A stretch of DNA of 64,000 bases from Ruegeria meonggei (GTDB taxonomy: Bacteria > Pseudomonadota > Alphaproteobacteria > Rhodobacterales > Rhodobacteraceae): positions 186,001 to 250,000 of the forward strand of contig NZ_FWFP01000002.1 in assembly GCF_900172215.1 (NCBI RefSeq). The letters are read 5' to 3'. Positions 8,690 through 17,601 of this stretch are shown piece after piece. Both the position numbers and the translations under genes were made by a program. The notes below the pieces were generated by a model, which had not been told where the DNA came from, ran no database searches, and worked only from the letters and a program-made list of their open reading frames with translations. Within the stretch, counting starts at the first letter, position 1. Each line of letters begins with the position of its first letter.

Positions 8690-10351
8690 ATGCCCAACAA
8701 TACTGCAGATGCCATCGTTGTAGGCGCCGGTCTGGCCGGATTGGCCGCCGCAGCCGAGTTGGGAGATCGCGGTAAAAAGGTGATCATCGTAGACCAAGAG
8801 CCTGCGCATTTTCTGGGCGGTCAGGCGTTCTGGAGCCTTGGCGGCTTGTTTATGGTCAACACGCCGGAACAACGCCGAATGGGTATCAAGGACAGCCACG
8901 AGCTAGCCCTGCGTGACTGGATGGGCAGCGCACAGTTCGACCGGGACGAAGACGCCTGGCCGCGCAAATGGGCCGAAGCGTATGTCGAGTTCGCCGCCGG
9001 TGAGATGCGCCCCTGGCTGCATGAGATGGGCCTGCGCTGGTTCCCGATTGTAGGTTGGGCTGAACGTGGCGGGTCTTATGCCGATGGGCACGGCAACTCT
9101 GTCCCCCGATTTCATATCACTTGGGGCACGGGTCCCGGTGTTCTGGAACATTTCAAACGCCGGGTGCACGAACATATCAGTGCCGGGTTGATCCAACTGA
9201 AGTTCCGCCATCAGGTCAGCCACATCATCATGCAAAACGGGACCGCCAAGGGTGTATCCGGCGAAGTTCTGGCGGATGACACGGCTCCACACGGTGCCAA
9301 AACAAACCGCGATGAGGTTGGCGAGTTCGAGGTTTATGCCCCGTCGGTGATCGTCACCTCGGGCGGGATCGGCGGCAATTTTGAGATGGTGCGCGAGAAC
9401 TGGCCACGGGACAGGCTGGGTGAACCGCCCAAGGATATGGTGGCCGGAGTGCCGTTTCATGTCGATGGCCGCATGATCGGGATCAGCGAAAAGGCCGGTG
9501 GCCACGTGATCAACGGCGACCGGATGTGGCATTACACCGAAGGCGTGCGGAACTGGAATCCAATCTGGCCTTCACACGGGATTCGAATACTGCCCGGCCC
9601 AAGTTCGATGTGGTTTGACGCGCAGGGCAACCGGTTGAAACCGCCCTGCCTGCCGGGGTTCGATACGCTGGGCACGCTGCAGGAAATCCTGAAAACCGGC
9701 CATGAATACAGCTGGTTTGTCCTGACCCAGAAGGTGATCAAAAAGGAATTCGCCCTGTCCGGGTCCGAGCAGAACCCCGACATGACCGATGGCGGCTGGC
9801 GCGAGGTTCTGTTTCAGCGCGTTTTGACAGGGTCAAAAGCCACTGCACCGGTCGAGGCGTTCAAAGAACACGGCGAAGATTTCATCGTCGCCAACACCCT
9901 GACTGAGTTGGTCGGCGGCATGAACCAGATGGGTGGCGGCCTGATCGATGAGGCGCATCTGCGCGCCCAGATCGAGGCAAGGGATTCTCAGGTCGACAAC
10001 CCTTTTACCAAGGACGCCCAGATGGCGGCCATACTGGCGGCGCGCAATTACCGCGGTGACAAGCTGATCAGAACCGCCAAGCCGCACAAGTTTCTTGATC
10101 CCGCCAATGGCCCGCTGATCGCCGTCAAACTGCACGTATTGACGCGCAAGACACTGGGCGGGTTGCAAACCAATCTGGACAGCCAGATGATCGGCGCAAA
10201 CGGTCAGGTGGTCCCCGGTCTGTTTGCTGCCGGCGAGGTCGCGGGATTCGGCGGCGGCGGCTATCACGGGTACAACGCGCTTGAGGGGTCTTTCCTGGGC
10301 GGCTGCATCTTCTCGGGCCGCAATGCCGGGCGGTCGCGGGCCGTCGCGTGA
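8690..10351 (+). CDS. FAD-binding dehydrogenase (fumarate reductase/KstD-like flavoprotein)
   Basis: A 553-residue soluble flavoprotein. The N-terminal dinucleotide fold has GAGLAGLAAA at 12-21. The family-specific GGQAFWSLGG follows, and the C-terminal FAD motif GLFAAGEVAGFGGGG ends in HGYNALEGSFLGG. This is the FAD_binding_2 architecture shared by fumarate reductase flavoproteins and 3-ketosteroid dehydrogenases. Close relatives are annotated only as FAD-binding dehydrogenase. The ATG at 8690 was chosen because it begins just before the FAD fold and is preceded by GAAAGGACAGG. It is 11 bases from the BASS gene and likely in the same transcript. The substrate is unknown. Confidence 0.85.
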   Translation: MPNNTADAIVVGAGLAGLAAAAELGDRGKKVIIVDQEPAHFLGGQAFWSLGGLFMVNTPEQRRMGIKDSHELALRDWMGSAQFDRDEDAWPRKWAEAYVEFAAGEMRPWLHEMGLRWFPIVGWAERGGSYADGHGNSVPRFHITWGTGPGVLEHFKRRVHEHISAGLIQLKFRHQVSHIIMQNGTAKGVSGEVLADDTAPHGAKTNRDEVGEFEVYAPSVIVTSGGIGGNFEMVRENWPRDRLGEPPKDMVAGVPFHVDGRMIGISEKAGGHVINGDRMWHYTEGVRNWNPIWPSHGIRILPGPSSMWFDAQGNRLKPPCLPGFDTLGTLQEILKTGHEYSWFVLTQKVIKKEFALSGSEQNPDMTDGGWREVLFQRVLTGSKATAPVEAFKEHGEDFIVANTLTELVGGMNQMGGGLIDEAHLRAQIEARDSQVDNPFTKDAQMAAILAARNYRGDKLIRTAKPHKFLDPANGPLIAVKLHVLTRKTLGGLQTNLDSQMIGANGQVVPGLFAAGEVAGFGGGGYHGYNALEGSFLGGCIFSGRNAGRSRAVA

Positions 10352-10358
10352 CGGCCCG
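10337..10358. terminator. Stem-loop over the dehydrogenase stop codon
   Basis: A 9-base perfect stem CGGGCCGTC/GACGGCCCG with GCGT loop covers the stop codon at 10349-10351. Only a short T run follows, so it may be a weak terminator or a 3'-end stabilising hairpin between convergent genes. Confidence 0.45.
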
Positions 10359-10365
10359 TTTGGAG

Positions 10366-11106
10366 TTACTGTGCTTGTGCGAACTGCACCACCGGCTGAC
10401 CAGCGCTATCCAGAAACACCAGCGTGTCCCCCTTGAACGCATAAGTGGTCACGCCCTGCAATGTCTTGAAGAACTGCCGCTCGACCTCATCCAAGGGTGG
10501 CGGGCAAGCCATCAGCGTTGCAGCCATGTTGTCGGGAAAGTCGATCTGACTGGCCGAAACCTCAGCTTGGCCGGAGAAACGGTTGCAACCACCGTTACCC
10601 GCAAAAGCCCCGCCTTCACCAAAGGACAATTCAGGGAGCTTTTCAGTCCCAAGCGCGGCACCGTTCAAACCGGTTGCGGTCCAGGTCGTATTCGCAAGAA
10701 CAGCCGCTCCCTGAGGTTGTACCTGCACCAGAATAAGATCGGTTGTGTTACCAGAGTCGTTGGTCAGCACCGGACAGGCCGTGTCGGTAGTGAACAACAG
10801 CTTGTCGCCCTGCAGGATCGACCCACGCACCACATAGCGCATCCCATCCCGGATCAGCGCGTCATCATAGTTCAACTCAAACTGCGCAGGCACACCAGTC
10901 AGCGCATAACGCTTGGCCGACAAAGTGAACGAGGGCGCATCCGCGCGGGATACATCCTGCAACTGCACCAAAAGCGTTGCATCTTGCGGCACCGCAATCC
11001 GCTCACGATACGTGGCTGTTCCTTCGACTGTTCCGGCCGCAGCGAGGCTGCTAAGCGCGACTGATAAGGCTGTGGCCGCCAATGCGGCAGATCCGGTCCT
11101 GAGCAT
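10366..11106 (-). CDS. Exported YbaY/META-domain protein
   Basis: A 246-residue secreted protein. A signal peptide (about 1-24, ending SLAAAG) is followed by a YbaY-type lipoprotein_C domain (about 25-130, ATLLVQLQDVSRADAP). A META domain (about 138-240) carries GNGGCNRFSGQ and MACPPPLDEVE. META/HslJ proteins are linked with heat, novobiocin and envelope stress, but no biochemical activity is assigned. AAGGAGC lies about 7 bases before the ATG at 11106. No lipobox cysteine follows the signal sequence, so it is probably soluble in the periplasm. The two-domain fusion is common in Rhodobacterales. Confidence 0.82.
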   Translation of the reverse strand: MLRTGSAALAATALSVALSSLAAAGTVEGTATYRERIAVPQDATLLVQLQDVSRADAPSFTLSAKRYALTGVPAQFELNYDDALIRDGMRYVVRGSILQGDKLLFTTDTACPVLTNDSGNTTDLILVQVQPQGAAVLANTTWTATGLNGAALGTEKLPELSFGEGGAFAGNGGCNRFSGQAEVSASQIDFPDNMAATLMACPPPLDEVERQFFKTLQGVTTYAFKGDTLVFLDSAGQPVVQFAQAQ

Positions 11107-11204
11107 ACGCTTGCTCCTTCCTATAAAATCACTTTGTCAAAACATTGTATGAACATCTGAGTTTACAAGGGCTTTGCCGGAACGCTAGCGGTTCTACGCC
11201 GGTT

Positions 11205-12983
11205 CTATAACGGCCAGATCAGCGGAATCAGCAAGGATGCCAGCAGCCCGACGGTTAGGTTCAACGGGATACCGACTTTCATGAAGTCCACGAACCTGTA
11301 CCCGCCGGGACCATAGACCATCATGTTTGTCTGATATCCGATAGGCGTCGCAAAAGACGCCGACGCTGCCACCATGACGGCCACCACCAATGGCCGCGGA
11401 TCAATGCCCACGGCCTGCGCCAGGCCGATGGCGATCGGCGTCACCACTACCGCCACCGCGTTGTTCGATACCAGTTCGGTCAGCACCGAAGTCAACAGGT
11501 ACACGGCCCAGATGATCAGGAACGGTGGCAACGTGCTGAGACCGGGTGCAATTGCTTCGACTATCAACGATACAGCCCCGGATTTATCCAAAGCCGCGCC
11601 AATGGCCAGCATCGAGAAAATAAGCGCCAGCAGACGACCTTCGACAAAAGAAAACGCCTCGTCTGCGTCGATGCAACGAGTGATCAGAACGACTGCTACG
11701 GCCAGAATCGACAGCAACAGGATGGGCGCAACGCCAAATGCAGCCAGCGCCACAATTCCAACCAGAGCGCCGATGGCGATGGGCGCGTGACTGCGCCGGA
11801 ACGCGCGGGCCGAGGGTTGGGTGACGTCAACCATATCCATGTCAGCGGCCAGTTTCTGGATATCGGCGGGTGCACCTTCCAACAACAGTGTATCACCGAC
11901 CCGCACCACCAGATCATCCAATTGACGGCCGATATTCTGATTCCGCCGATGCACCGCCAGCACGTAGACACCGTAACGCCGCCGCAGCCGCAGCATACCC
12001 AGCGTCCGCCCCACCATACGACAACCAGGGGTGATCAGCACCTCGACCGTCTTGGTTTCAACAGCCGAGACCTGATCGACGCGTTTGAGTTCCTTGTTGC
12101 TCTGCAGGCTTAGCAACTCGGTCATTTGTGTGCGCAAGACCACGCGGTCCCCGAGATTCAATGTCACGCCCTTGAGGTTACGCCGCAGCGATTCATCCCC
12201 CCGGATCACGTCGATCAGACGCACGCCGGGGCGTTTGAACAGCTGAACCCCCGTTACCTCGCGCCCGATCAGGTTGCTTTCAGGCGGGATAACGGCCTCG
12301 GTAAAGAATTTCATCTGCGACCTGTCAGACAGCAGCGTGGCCATGCTGTCGCGATCCGGCAACAATCGCGGCGCAATGAAACGCAGGTAGATCATGCCAT
12401 AGATCACCAGCGCAATGCCCAGCGGCGTGACTTCGAAAATCGTAAACGCCGCCATCCCCTGTGATCTTGCGACACCATCCACCAGCAGGTTGGTCGACGT
12501 TCCGATCAAGGTCAGCGTGCCGCCCAGTATCGCTGCATAACTGAGCGGGATCAGCAGTTTTGAGGCAGGAACATTCAGCGTGCGCGCGATCTGGACAAAT
12601 ACCGGGATCATGACAACAACAACCGGAGTATTCGACACCACCGCCGAGGCGATAACGACAAATGCCATCAGCATCCCAATGGCGATCCGCGGGTTGACCT
12701 GCGCCTGTTTTTGCGCTGTCGACGTGAACGCGTCCAGCGCACCGGTCCGCACCAAAGCGCCCATGATGATGAACATCGCTGCAATCGTCCAAGGTGCCGG
12801 ATTGGACAGAACCACCAGCGCGCTCTGATACGGCAGAATGCCCGTCACCAGCATCAGCGCGACGCCACCGATGGCAACAACTTCGGTCGGGTACACCTCG
12901 CGCAGGAACATGATGAACATGCCCGCAACAACCATCAGCGCCAGTATCGCGCTGCCTGTTTCTGTCAGTTGGAGGAATTGCAT
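11205..12983 (-). CDS. Second SLC13-family permease with two TrkA_C domains
   Basis: A 592-residue carrier with the same plan as the protein at 5225-6997: a membrane half, two TrkA_C domains at about 205-385, then a second membrane half. The C-terminal loop ATPIGYQTNMMVYGPGGYRF parallels TPIGHKNNTLVLGPGGYRF of its paralogue, and VVSNTPVVVVMIP and LVSNNAVAVVVTP mark the two half-site loops. The reading frame extends 20 codons upstream to 13043. The ATG at 12983 was chosen because hydrophobic sequence begins right there and the extra residues are not membrane-like. The substrate is unknown; sulfate or other anions are likely. Confidence 0.87.
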   Translation of the reverse strand: MQFLQLTETGSAILALMVVAGMFIMFLREVYPTEVVAIGGVALMLVTGILPYQSALVVLSNPAPWTIAAMFIIMGALVRTGALDAFTSTAQKQAQVNPRIAIGMLMAFVVIASAVVSNTPVVVVMIPVFVQIARTLNVPASKLLIPLSYAAILGGTLTLIGTSTNLLVDGVARSQGMAAFTIFEVTPLGIALVIYGMIYLRFIAPRLLPDRDSMATLLSDRSQMKFFTEAVIPPESNLIGREVTGVQLFKRPGVRLIDVIRGDESLRRNLKGVTLNLGDRVVLRTQMTELLSLQSNKELKRVDQVSAVETKTVEVLITPGCRMVGRTLGMLRLRRRYGVYVLAVHRRNQNIGRQLDDLVVRVGDTLLLEGAPADIQKLAADMDMVDVTQPSARAFRRSHAPIAIGALVGIVALAAFGVAPILLLSILAVAVVLITRCIDADEAFSFVEGRLLALIFSMLAIGAALDKSGAVSLIVEAIAPGLSTLPPFLIIWAVYLLTSVLTELVSNNAVAVVVTPIAIGLAQAVGIDPRPLVVAVMVAASASFATPIGYQTNMMVYGPGGYRFVDFMKVGIPLNLTVGLLASLLIPLIWPL

Positions 12984-13073
12984 TCTTGGTATTCTGTCCG
13001 AACCCTGACCTGGCATAAGCGCCCGGCAGGCAGTTTCCCGCATTGCGCGCAGCAGGGCAAGCCTGACATGACC

Positions 13074-13889
13074 CTATTGCGGCCCTGCTTGTTGCAATCG
13101 ACCACCAACGCGTACCATTTGCACAGATTTGGCCTGACCATCACAGTCATCGGTTTCAACGAACACGCCGCTCAGCGTTGCATCCCCATTGGCCGGAGTG
13201 AACCGAGCCTTGGGCATTCCAGTGATAAACCGGCGCATCGGTTCAAGCTTGTCCATTCCGATGACGGAATCGTAGTCGCCACACATGCCTGCATCGGTTA
13301 GATAGGCAGTGCCTCCCGGCAAGATTTGTGCGTCCGCCGTCGGTACATGGGTGTGCGTCCCAACCACCAGACTGGCGCGTTTGTCACAATAATGACCCAT
13401 CGCCATTTTCTCAGAAGTTGCCTCGCAATGCATATCCACGAGGATCGCCTGCGCCTGCCCGCCGCGCGGGTGCGACTTCAGAATGGGCTCGATGGCCGAG
13501 AATGGATCATCAAAGGGCCGCTTCATAAAGACCTGCCCCAAAACCTGAACCACCAAAATCTTGCGACCGCCTGGTGCGTTGAACAAACGGTGGCCCCGCC
13601 CGGGGGCACCCTTGGCGAAATTCACCGGGCGCACGATACGGGGTTCTTTTTCGATGAACTGCAACATGTCTTTCTGATCGAACGCGTGGTCGCCCAGTGT
13701 GAGGCAATCCGCGCCGGCGTCCAGCAACAGCTTGGCATGATCCCCTGTCAGCCCCATCCCATTCGAGGCGTTTTCGCCATTGACGACAACGAAATCCAGC
13801 CGCCATTCCTCGCGCAGGCGCGGCAGATGCTGTTGGACGGCCGTGCGTCCCGCGCGGCCCATGACGTCACCCAGAAATAGTATTCTCAT
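13074..13889 (-). CDS. ymdB: YmdB-family metallophosphoesterase
   Basis: A 271-residue metallophosphoesterase of the YmdB/TIGR00282 family, which in Bacillus hydrolyses cyclic mononucleotides and affects biofilm decisions. Metal-binding motifs are GDVMG (Asp8), NGEN (Glu39, Asn40), GDH (67-68) and GTHTHVPTAD. The third motif reads GDHAFD, where the better-studied Bacillus protein has Asn in a GNH motif, so a usual metal ligand Asn is Asp here. Relatives in this bacterial order appear to share that change. In this block it lies between an SLC13 gene (90 bases away) and the divergent small lipoprotein gene. Confidence 0.87.
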   Translation of the reverse strand: MRILFLGDVMGRAGRTAVQQHLPRLREEWRLDFVVVNGENASNGMGLTGDHAKLLLDAGADCLTLGDHAFDQKDMLQFIEKEPRIVRPVNFAKGAPGRGHRLFNAPGGRKILVVQVLGQVFMKRPFDDPFSAIEPILKSHPRGGQAQAILVDMHCEATSEKMAMGHYCDKRASLVVGTHTHVPTADAQILPGGTAYLTDAGMCGDYDSVIGMDKLEPMRRFITGMPKARFTPANGDATLSGVFVETDDCDGQAKSVQMVRVGGRLQQAGPQ

Positions 13890-13978
13890 TCAATCTGTCC
13901 TAAGTGTGGTAATGGGTAAGCACAAGCGGTTTAGCTGCCTGCATAATCTGTCAAAACACTTAATACCGGAGATTCCTT

Positions 13979-14212
13979 ATGTCTCGCATTCTTCTGTCTG
14001 CCCTTGGCCTGGCTTTACTTGCAGCTTGTGACGAAAGCCTTTCGTCCGATGCAACCGCGCAACTGGCAAATCCCGCTGCGACCTACTGCATAGACAGCGG
14101 CGCCCGATACGAGATTCGCGATGGCGACAATGGGCAATCCGGCGTCTGTATCTTGCCGGATGGAACCGAGATTGATGCGTGGGAGTATTTCCGCGAAAAC
14201 CATTCCGGCTGA
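13979..14212 (+). CDS. Small DUF333 lipoprotein
   Basis: A 77-residue lipoprotein precursor. The signal peptide ends in LLAAC, so Cys17 would be the lipidated residue. The DUF333 core follows: NPAATYCIDSGARYEIRDG, then GVCILPDGTEIDAWEYFR. DUF333 proteins are short periplasmic proteins with no known activity, sometimes labelled hemolysin because of weak similarity. The start is supported by CCGGAG about 7 bases upstream. It is divergent from ymdB, and its stop is 5 bases from the convergent fthC stop, with a small hairpin across the gap. Confidence 0.85.
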   Translation: MSRILLSALGLALLAACDESLSSDATAQLANPAATYCIDSGARYEIRDGDNGQSGVCILPDGTEIDAWEYFRENHSG

Positions 14213-14217
14213 CACCG

Positions 14218-14781
14218 TCAGCTGCGAAACGTCAGGACCCGGCTTTCAGTGACAACCATATCCAGCGGTTGATCGGTCGGCTCAAGCGGCAACCCTTCTG
14301 CCTCTTGCGCGTCAAAAGCAAAGCCAATGGCCAGAGTCGGACGCCTGGCGCGCAGGCCCTCCAATGTGCGGTCATAGAACCCGCCGCCATAGCCCAGCCT
14401 GCCGCCTTGCGCATCAAATGCCACAAGCGGAACGATCAGGATCTCAGGATCGAAATAGTCATCGACCTCTGGCACCCTGGCCCCGAACGGGCCGTCTTTC
14501 AAAACACCCTCGGGCGTCCAGTGTGAGAACTTCAGCGGCTGTCCTGCGGCTTGGATAACCGGCACACCGACAGGGCCATAGGCCGATGCTTCGGCCATGG
14601 CAGCCAGCGGATCAATCTCGGTGCGGATCGGCATGTATCCCGACAACGGCACCCCCCGATGCCCCGCCAGAATCTCGGACAAACGCCCTGCGGCGCCGGG
14701 AACACAGGCGTCAAACGCAGCCTTGCGGCGGGCAAAAGCCGCCTTACGTGCGGCAGCCTTTATGTCGGTCAAATCGGTCAC
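14218..14781 (-). CDS. fthC: 5-formyltetrahydrofolate cyclo-ligase
   Basis: A 187-residue enzyme converting 5-formyl-THF to 5,10-methenyl-THF with ATP. The N-terminal Lys/Arg-rich helix (AARKAAFARRKAAFDA) and the C-terminal signature GGRLGYGGGFYDRTL, with its ATP/folate-binding glycines, identify the family. The start is the GTG at 14781, which overlaps the mgtE stop as GTGA (14778-14781). The frame runs open further upstream into mgtE, but homology begins here. Translational coupling to mgtE is therefore likely. The length is normal for the family. Confidence 0.9.
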   Translation of the reverse strand: MTDLTDIKAAARKAAFARRKAAFDACVPGAAGRLSEILAGHRGVPLSGYMPIRTEIDPLAAMAEASAYGPVGVPVIQAAGQPLKFSHWTPEGVLKDGPFGARVPEVDDYFDPEILIVPLVAFDAQGGRLGYGGGFYDRTLEGLRARRPTLAIGFAFDAQEAEGLPLEPTDQPLDMVVTESRVLTFRS

Positions 14782-16196
14782 AGTAGAATCACGCTGGCAA
14801 GCCCCAGAAAGATGAAGAACCCCATGACATCCGTGGTGGTTGTCACAAAGGTCCCGGATGCCAGCGCCGGGTCTACACCCAAGCGGTCCAGCACCACCGG
14901 TACTACCGTACCTGCAAAGCCCGCGATCACCATGTTCACGACCAGCGCCGACCCGATCACGACACCCAACATCGGAGAATCGAACCACATCATGCCAACC
15001 GTCCCCAAAACGATGGCAAAACACAGTCCGTTCAACACGCCAACCAGCAATTCCCGCCGGATCACGCGCGCCACGTTGGAACCGGTAAGGTCGCGCGTCG
15101 CAAGCGCCCGCACTGCAACTGTCAGCGACTGCGTCCCCGCATTGCCCCCCATCGAGGCCACGATCGGCATCAAAATGGCAAGCGCCACCAACTGATCAAT
15201 CGCCGCTTCGAACTGCGAAATCACCAATGAGGCACAGATCGACGTACACAGATTCACCGCCAGCCAGGGCAATCGGCGCTTGCTGGTCGCTGCCACACTG
15301 TCCGACAACGAGCTTTCGTCACTGACCCCCGCAAGGCGCAGCATGTCCTCTTCATATTCTTCATCCAACACGACCATTGCATCATCGATGGTGATCACAC
15401 CAACCAAACGCCCGTCGCCATCAACAACCGGGGCCGAAATCAGGTGGTATTGGTTGAAGGCATAGGCCACATCCTCTTCGTCCTGATCGACCGGGATTGT
15501 GTGGAACTCTTCTTCGGCGATGTCATGCAGCGGGACGTCGCGCCGGGTCGCCATCAGCTTGCCCAGCGTGACCTGTGCAACTGGCTTCAAGCGCGGGTCG
15601 ACCAGAACAACGTGATAAAACTGTTCAGGCAGATCGTCATTGGCGCGCATGAAATCGATGGCCTGCCCCACCATCCAATGCTCGGGTGCCATGACCACCT
15701 CGCGCTGCATAAGACGACCGGCCGAGTTTTCGGGGTAAGACAGCGCCTGCTCGGCTGCCACTCTCTCGGAATCCTCAAGGACGTCCAGAATGGCCTCTTT
15801 CTGAGGCTCTTCCAGATCTTCCAGCAGGTCGACAACGTCGTCGCTTTCCATGTCGCGCACCGCGTCGGCCAGAACATCCGGGCGCAGGACGTTAATCACC
15901 TCTTCGCGGACGGCCTCATCCAATTCCGACAGGATATCGCCGTCGAACTCTTTATCATAGAGACGGATCAGGCGGGCGCGGTCGTAAGCGTTGATCTGTT
16001 CCAGAAGGTCAGCAATGTCGGCCGCGTGCAGCGGCTCCATCAGCTCAATCAGCTTGTCGCGGTCATCCACATCAACCGCGTACAGAATGGCTGCTACGGT
16101 CTTGCGATCCAGCGCATAAACGTCATCGTCACTGGTGGGCTCGGTCACGGGTTCGTCAAAGCCTGTTGTCATTTCTGCCCCCGTTCCTTCGGTCAT
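14778..16196 (-). CDS. mgtE: Magnesium transporter MgtE
   Basis: A 472-residue Mg2+ channel. It has an N-terminal acidic superhelical domain (about 35-150, rich in DLLEDLEEPQKEAIL-type helices), a CBS pair (about 155-275) and five membrane helices at the C-terminus. The pore signature MGGNAGTQSL is in the membrane part. In MgtE the cytosolic domains bind Mg2+ and close the pore when internal Mg2+ is high. The gene leads a two-gene transcript with fthC, overlapping it by 4 bases. The ATG at 16196 is only one of two close in-frame Met codons (the other is 8 residues on). Confidence 0.94.
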   Translation of the reverse strand: MTEGTGAEMTTGFDEPVTEPTSDDDVYALDRKTVAAILYAVDVDDRDKLIELMEPLHAADIADLLEQINAYDRARLIRLYDKEFDGDILSELDEAVREEVINVLRPDVLADAVRDMESDDVVDLLEDLEEPQKEAILDVLEDSERVAAEQALSYPENSAGRLMQREVVMAPEHWMVGQAIDFMRANDDLPEQFYHVVLVDPRLKPVAQVTLGKLMATRRDVPLHDIAEEEFHTIPVDQDEEDVAYAFNQYHLISAPVVDGDGRLVGVITIDDAMVVLDEEYEEDMLRLAGVSDESSLSDSVAATSKRRLPWLAVNLCTSICASLVISQFEAAIDQLVALAILMPIVASMGGNAGTQSLTVAVRALATRDLTGSNVARVIRRELLVGVLNGLCFAIVLGTVGMMWFDSPMLGVVIGSALVVNMVIAGFAGTVVPVVLDRLGVDPALASGTFVTTTTDVMGFFIFLGLASVILL

Positions 16197-16311
16197 TGAC
16201 CCCTAATTAGAAGAAGCAGCTACCGGAAAACAATGACAATGCGCCGATTTACCGACAAGTTTTGCCCGCCTATGCTGTTTCACGGTCCCAGACAGGCGGA
16301 GAATATCGATT

Positions 16312-17601
16312 ATGGCGCAAAAAACGCTGCTGAAAGGACGCGTCCTGAGTTTCAACGGGTCCCCTTTTGAGGGTGATCCGACCGACGCGGTAACCGTCAG
16401 CGAGGCCCTGCTGATCGAAGGCGGGCGCATTTCTGCCGTAGCCGATGCCGACAGCCTGCGCGCGGCCCATCCTGACGCGGATGTTGTGGATCACGGCCAG
16501 CGAGTGATCATGGCCGGGTTTGTCGACGCGCATGTGCATTACCCGCAGACTGCAATGATCGCCAGCTGGGGCAAACGCCTGATCGACTGGCTGAACACCT
16601 ATACCTTCCCAGAAGAGATGAAGTTCGGCGACAGCACCTATGCCAGCGAAATCGCCAACCGCTATCTGGACTTGACGGCGGCCCATGGCACCACGACCAT
16701 GTGCAGTTTCTGCACCATCCATCCCGAAAGCGTTGATGCGTTCTTTACTGCCGCGCAACAGCGCAACCAGCGGGTCGTGGCGGGCAAGACCTGCATGGAT
16801 CGCAACGCGCCTGAGGGGCTGCGCGATACCGCACAAACTGCTTATGACCAGTCTGCAGCTTTGCTGAACAAATGGCACGGTGTTGGTCGTCTCTCTTACG
16901 CGATCACGCCGCGCTTTTCGCCCACATCCACACCCGATCAACTGGAAGCGATGGGCGCTTTGTGGGCTGAAAACCCTCATTGCCTGATGCAAACTCACCT
17001 GAGCGAGCAAACCGACGAAATCGCCTGGGTGCGCGAGCTGTTCCCCGAGGCGCGTGATTATCTGGACACGTATGAAAAGTTCGGTCTGCTGGGCTCGCAC
17101 GGCGTCTACGGCCACGTTATCCATCTGGAGTCACGCGAACGCGACCGCCTGCGTGAGGTTGACGCGGCGCTGATCCACTGCCCCACCTCAAACACCTTCA
17201 TCGGATCAGGGCTGTTCGACATGAGCGGGTTGATGCATGAGGGTCACCGGGTTGGGCTGGCGACAGATACCGGCGGCGGATCCAGCTTTTCGATGCTGCG
17301 CACGATGGCGGCGGCCTATGAAATCGGACAGCTGCGCGGAGCACCCCTGCATGCGGCACAGCTGTTGTGGCTTGGCACCGTCGGTTCGGCACGATCACTT
17401 CGGTTGGATGATTGCATTGGCAACGTCGCAACCGGGATGGAGGCCGATCTGATCGTGCTCGACCTTGCCTCCACCCCTGCCATCGCCCAGCGCGAAGCGT
17501 GTGCCGAGGATCTGTGGGAGGCCATCTTTCCCACAATCATGATGGGCGACGACCGGGCGATCTCCGAGGTCTGGATCGCCGGTCAACGCGTCAGCAACTA
17601 G
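16312..17601 (+). CDS. guaD: Guanine deaminase
   Basis: A 429-residue amidohydrolase that converts guanine to xanthine and ammonia. Zinc ligands are visible in DAHVHYPQ (His74, His76), MQTHLSEQ and the late DTGGG motif. GVYGHVIHL and HCPTSNTFIGSGLF are guanine-deaminase-typical. The ATG at 16312 follows AGGCGGAG at a suitable distance. It converges with an 8-oxoguanine deaminase whose stop codon overlaps this one in the tetranucleotide CTAG. No xanthine dehydrogenase genes are in the window, so the downstream pathway must be elsewhere. Confidence 0.93.
   Translation: MAQKTLLKGRVLSFNGSPFEGDPTDAVTVSEALLIEGGRISAVADADSLRAAHPDADVVDHGQRVIMAGFVDAHVHYPQTAMIASWGKRLIDWLNTYTFPEEMKFGDSTYASEIANRYLDLTAAHGTTTMCSFCTIHPESVDAFFTAAQQRNQRVVAGKTCMDRNAPEGLRDTAQTAYDQSAALLNKWHGVGRLSYAITPRFSPTSTPDQLEAMGALWAENPHCLMQTHLSEQTDEIAWVRELFPEARDYLDTYEKFGLLGSHGVYGHVIHLESRERDRLREVDAALIHCPTSNTFIGSGLFDMSGLMHEGHRVGLATDTGGGSSFSMLRTMAAAYEIGQLRGAPLHAAQLLWLGTVGSARSLRLDDCIGNVATGMEADLIVLDLASTPAIAQREACAEDLWEAIFPTIMMGDDRAISEVWIAGQRVSN

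Noticed and set aside
14208..14222. Hairpin GCTGAC/GTCAGC across the convergent lipoprotein and fthC stops as a bidirectional terminator
   Set aside because: Only a 6-base stem with a 3-base loop and no T run on either strand.
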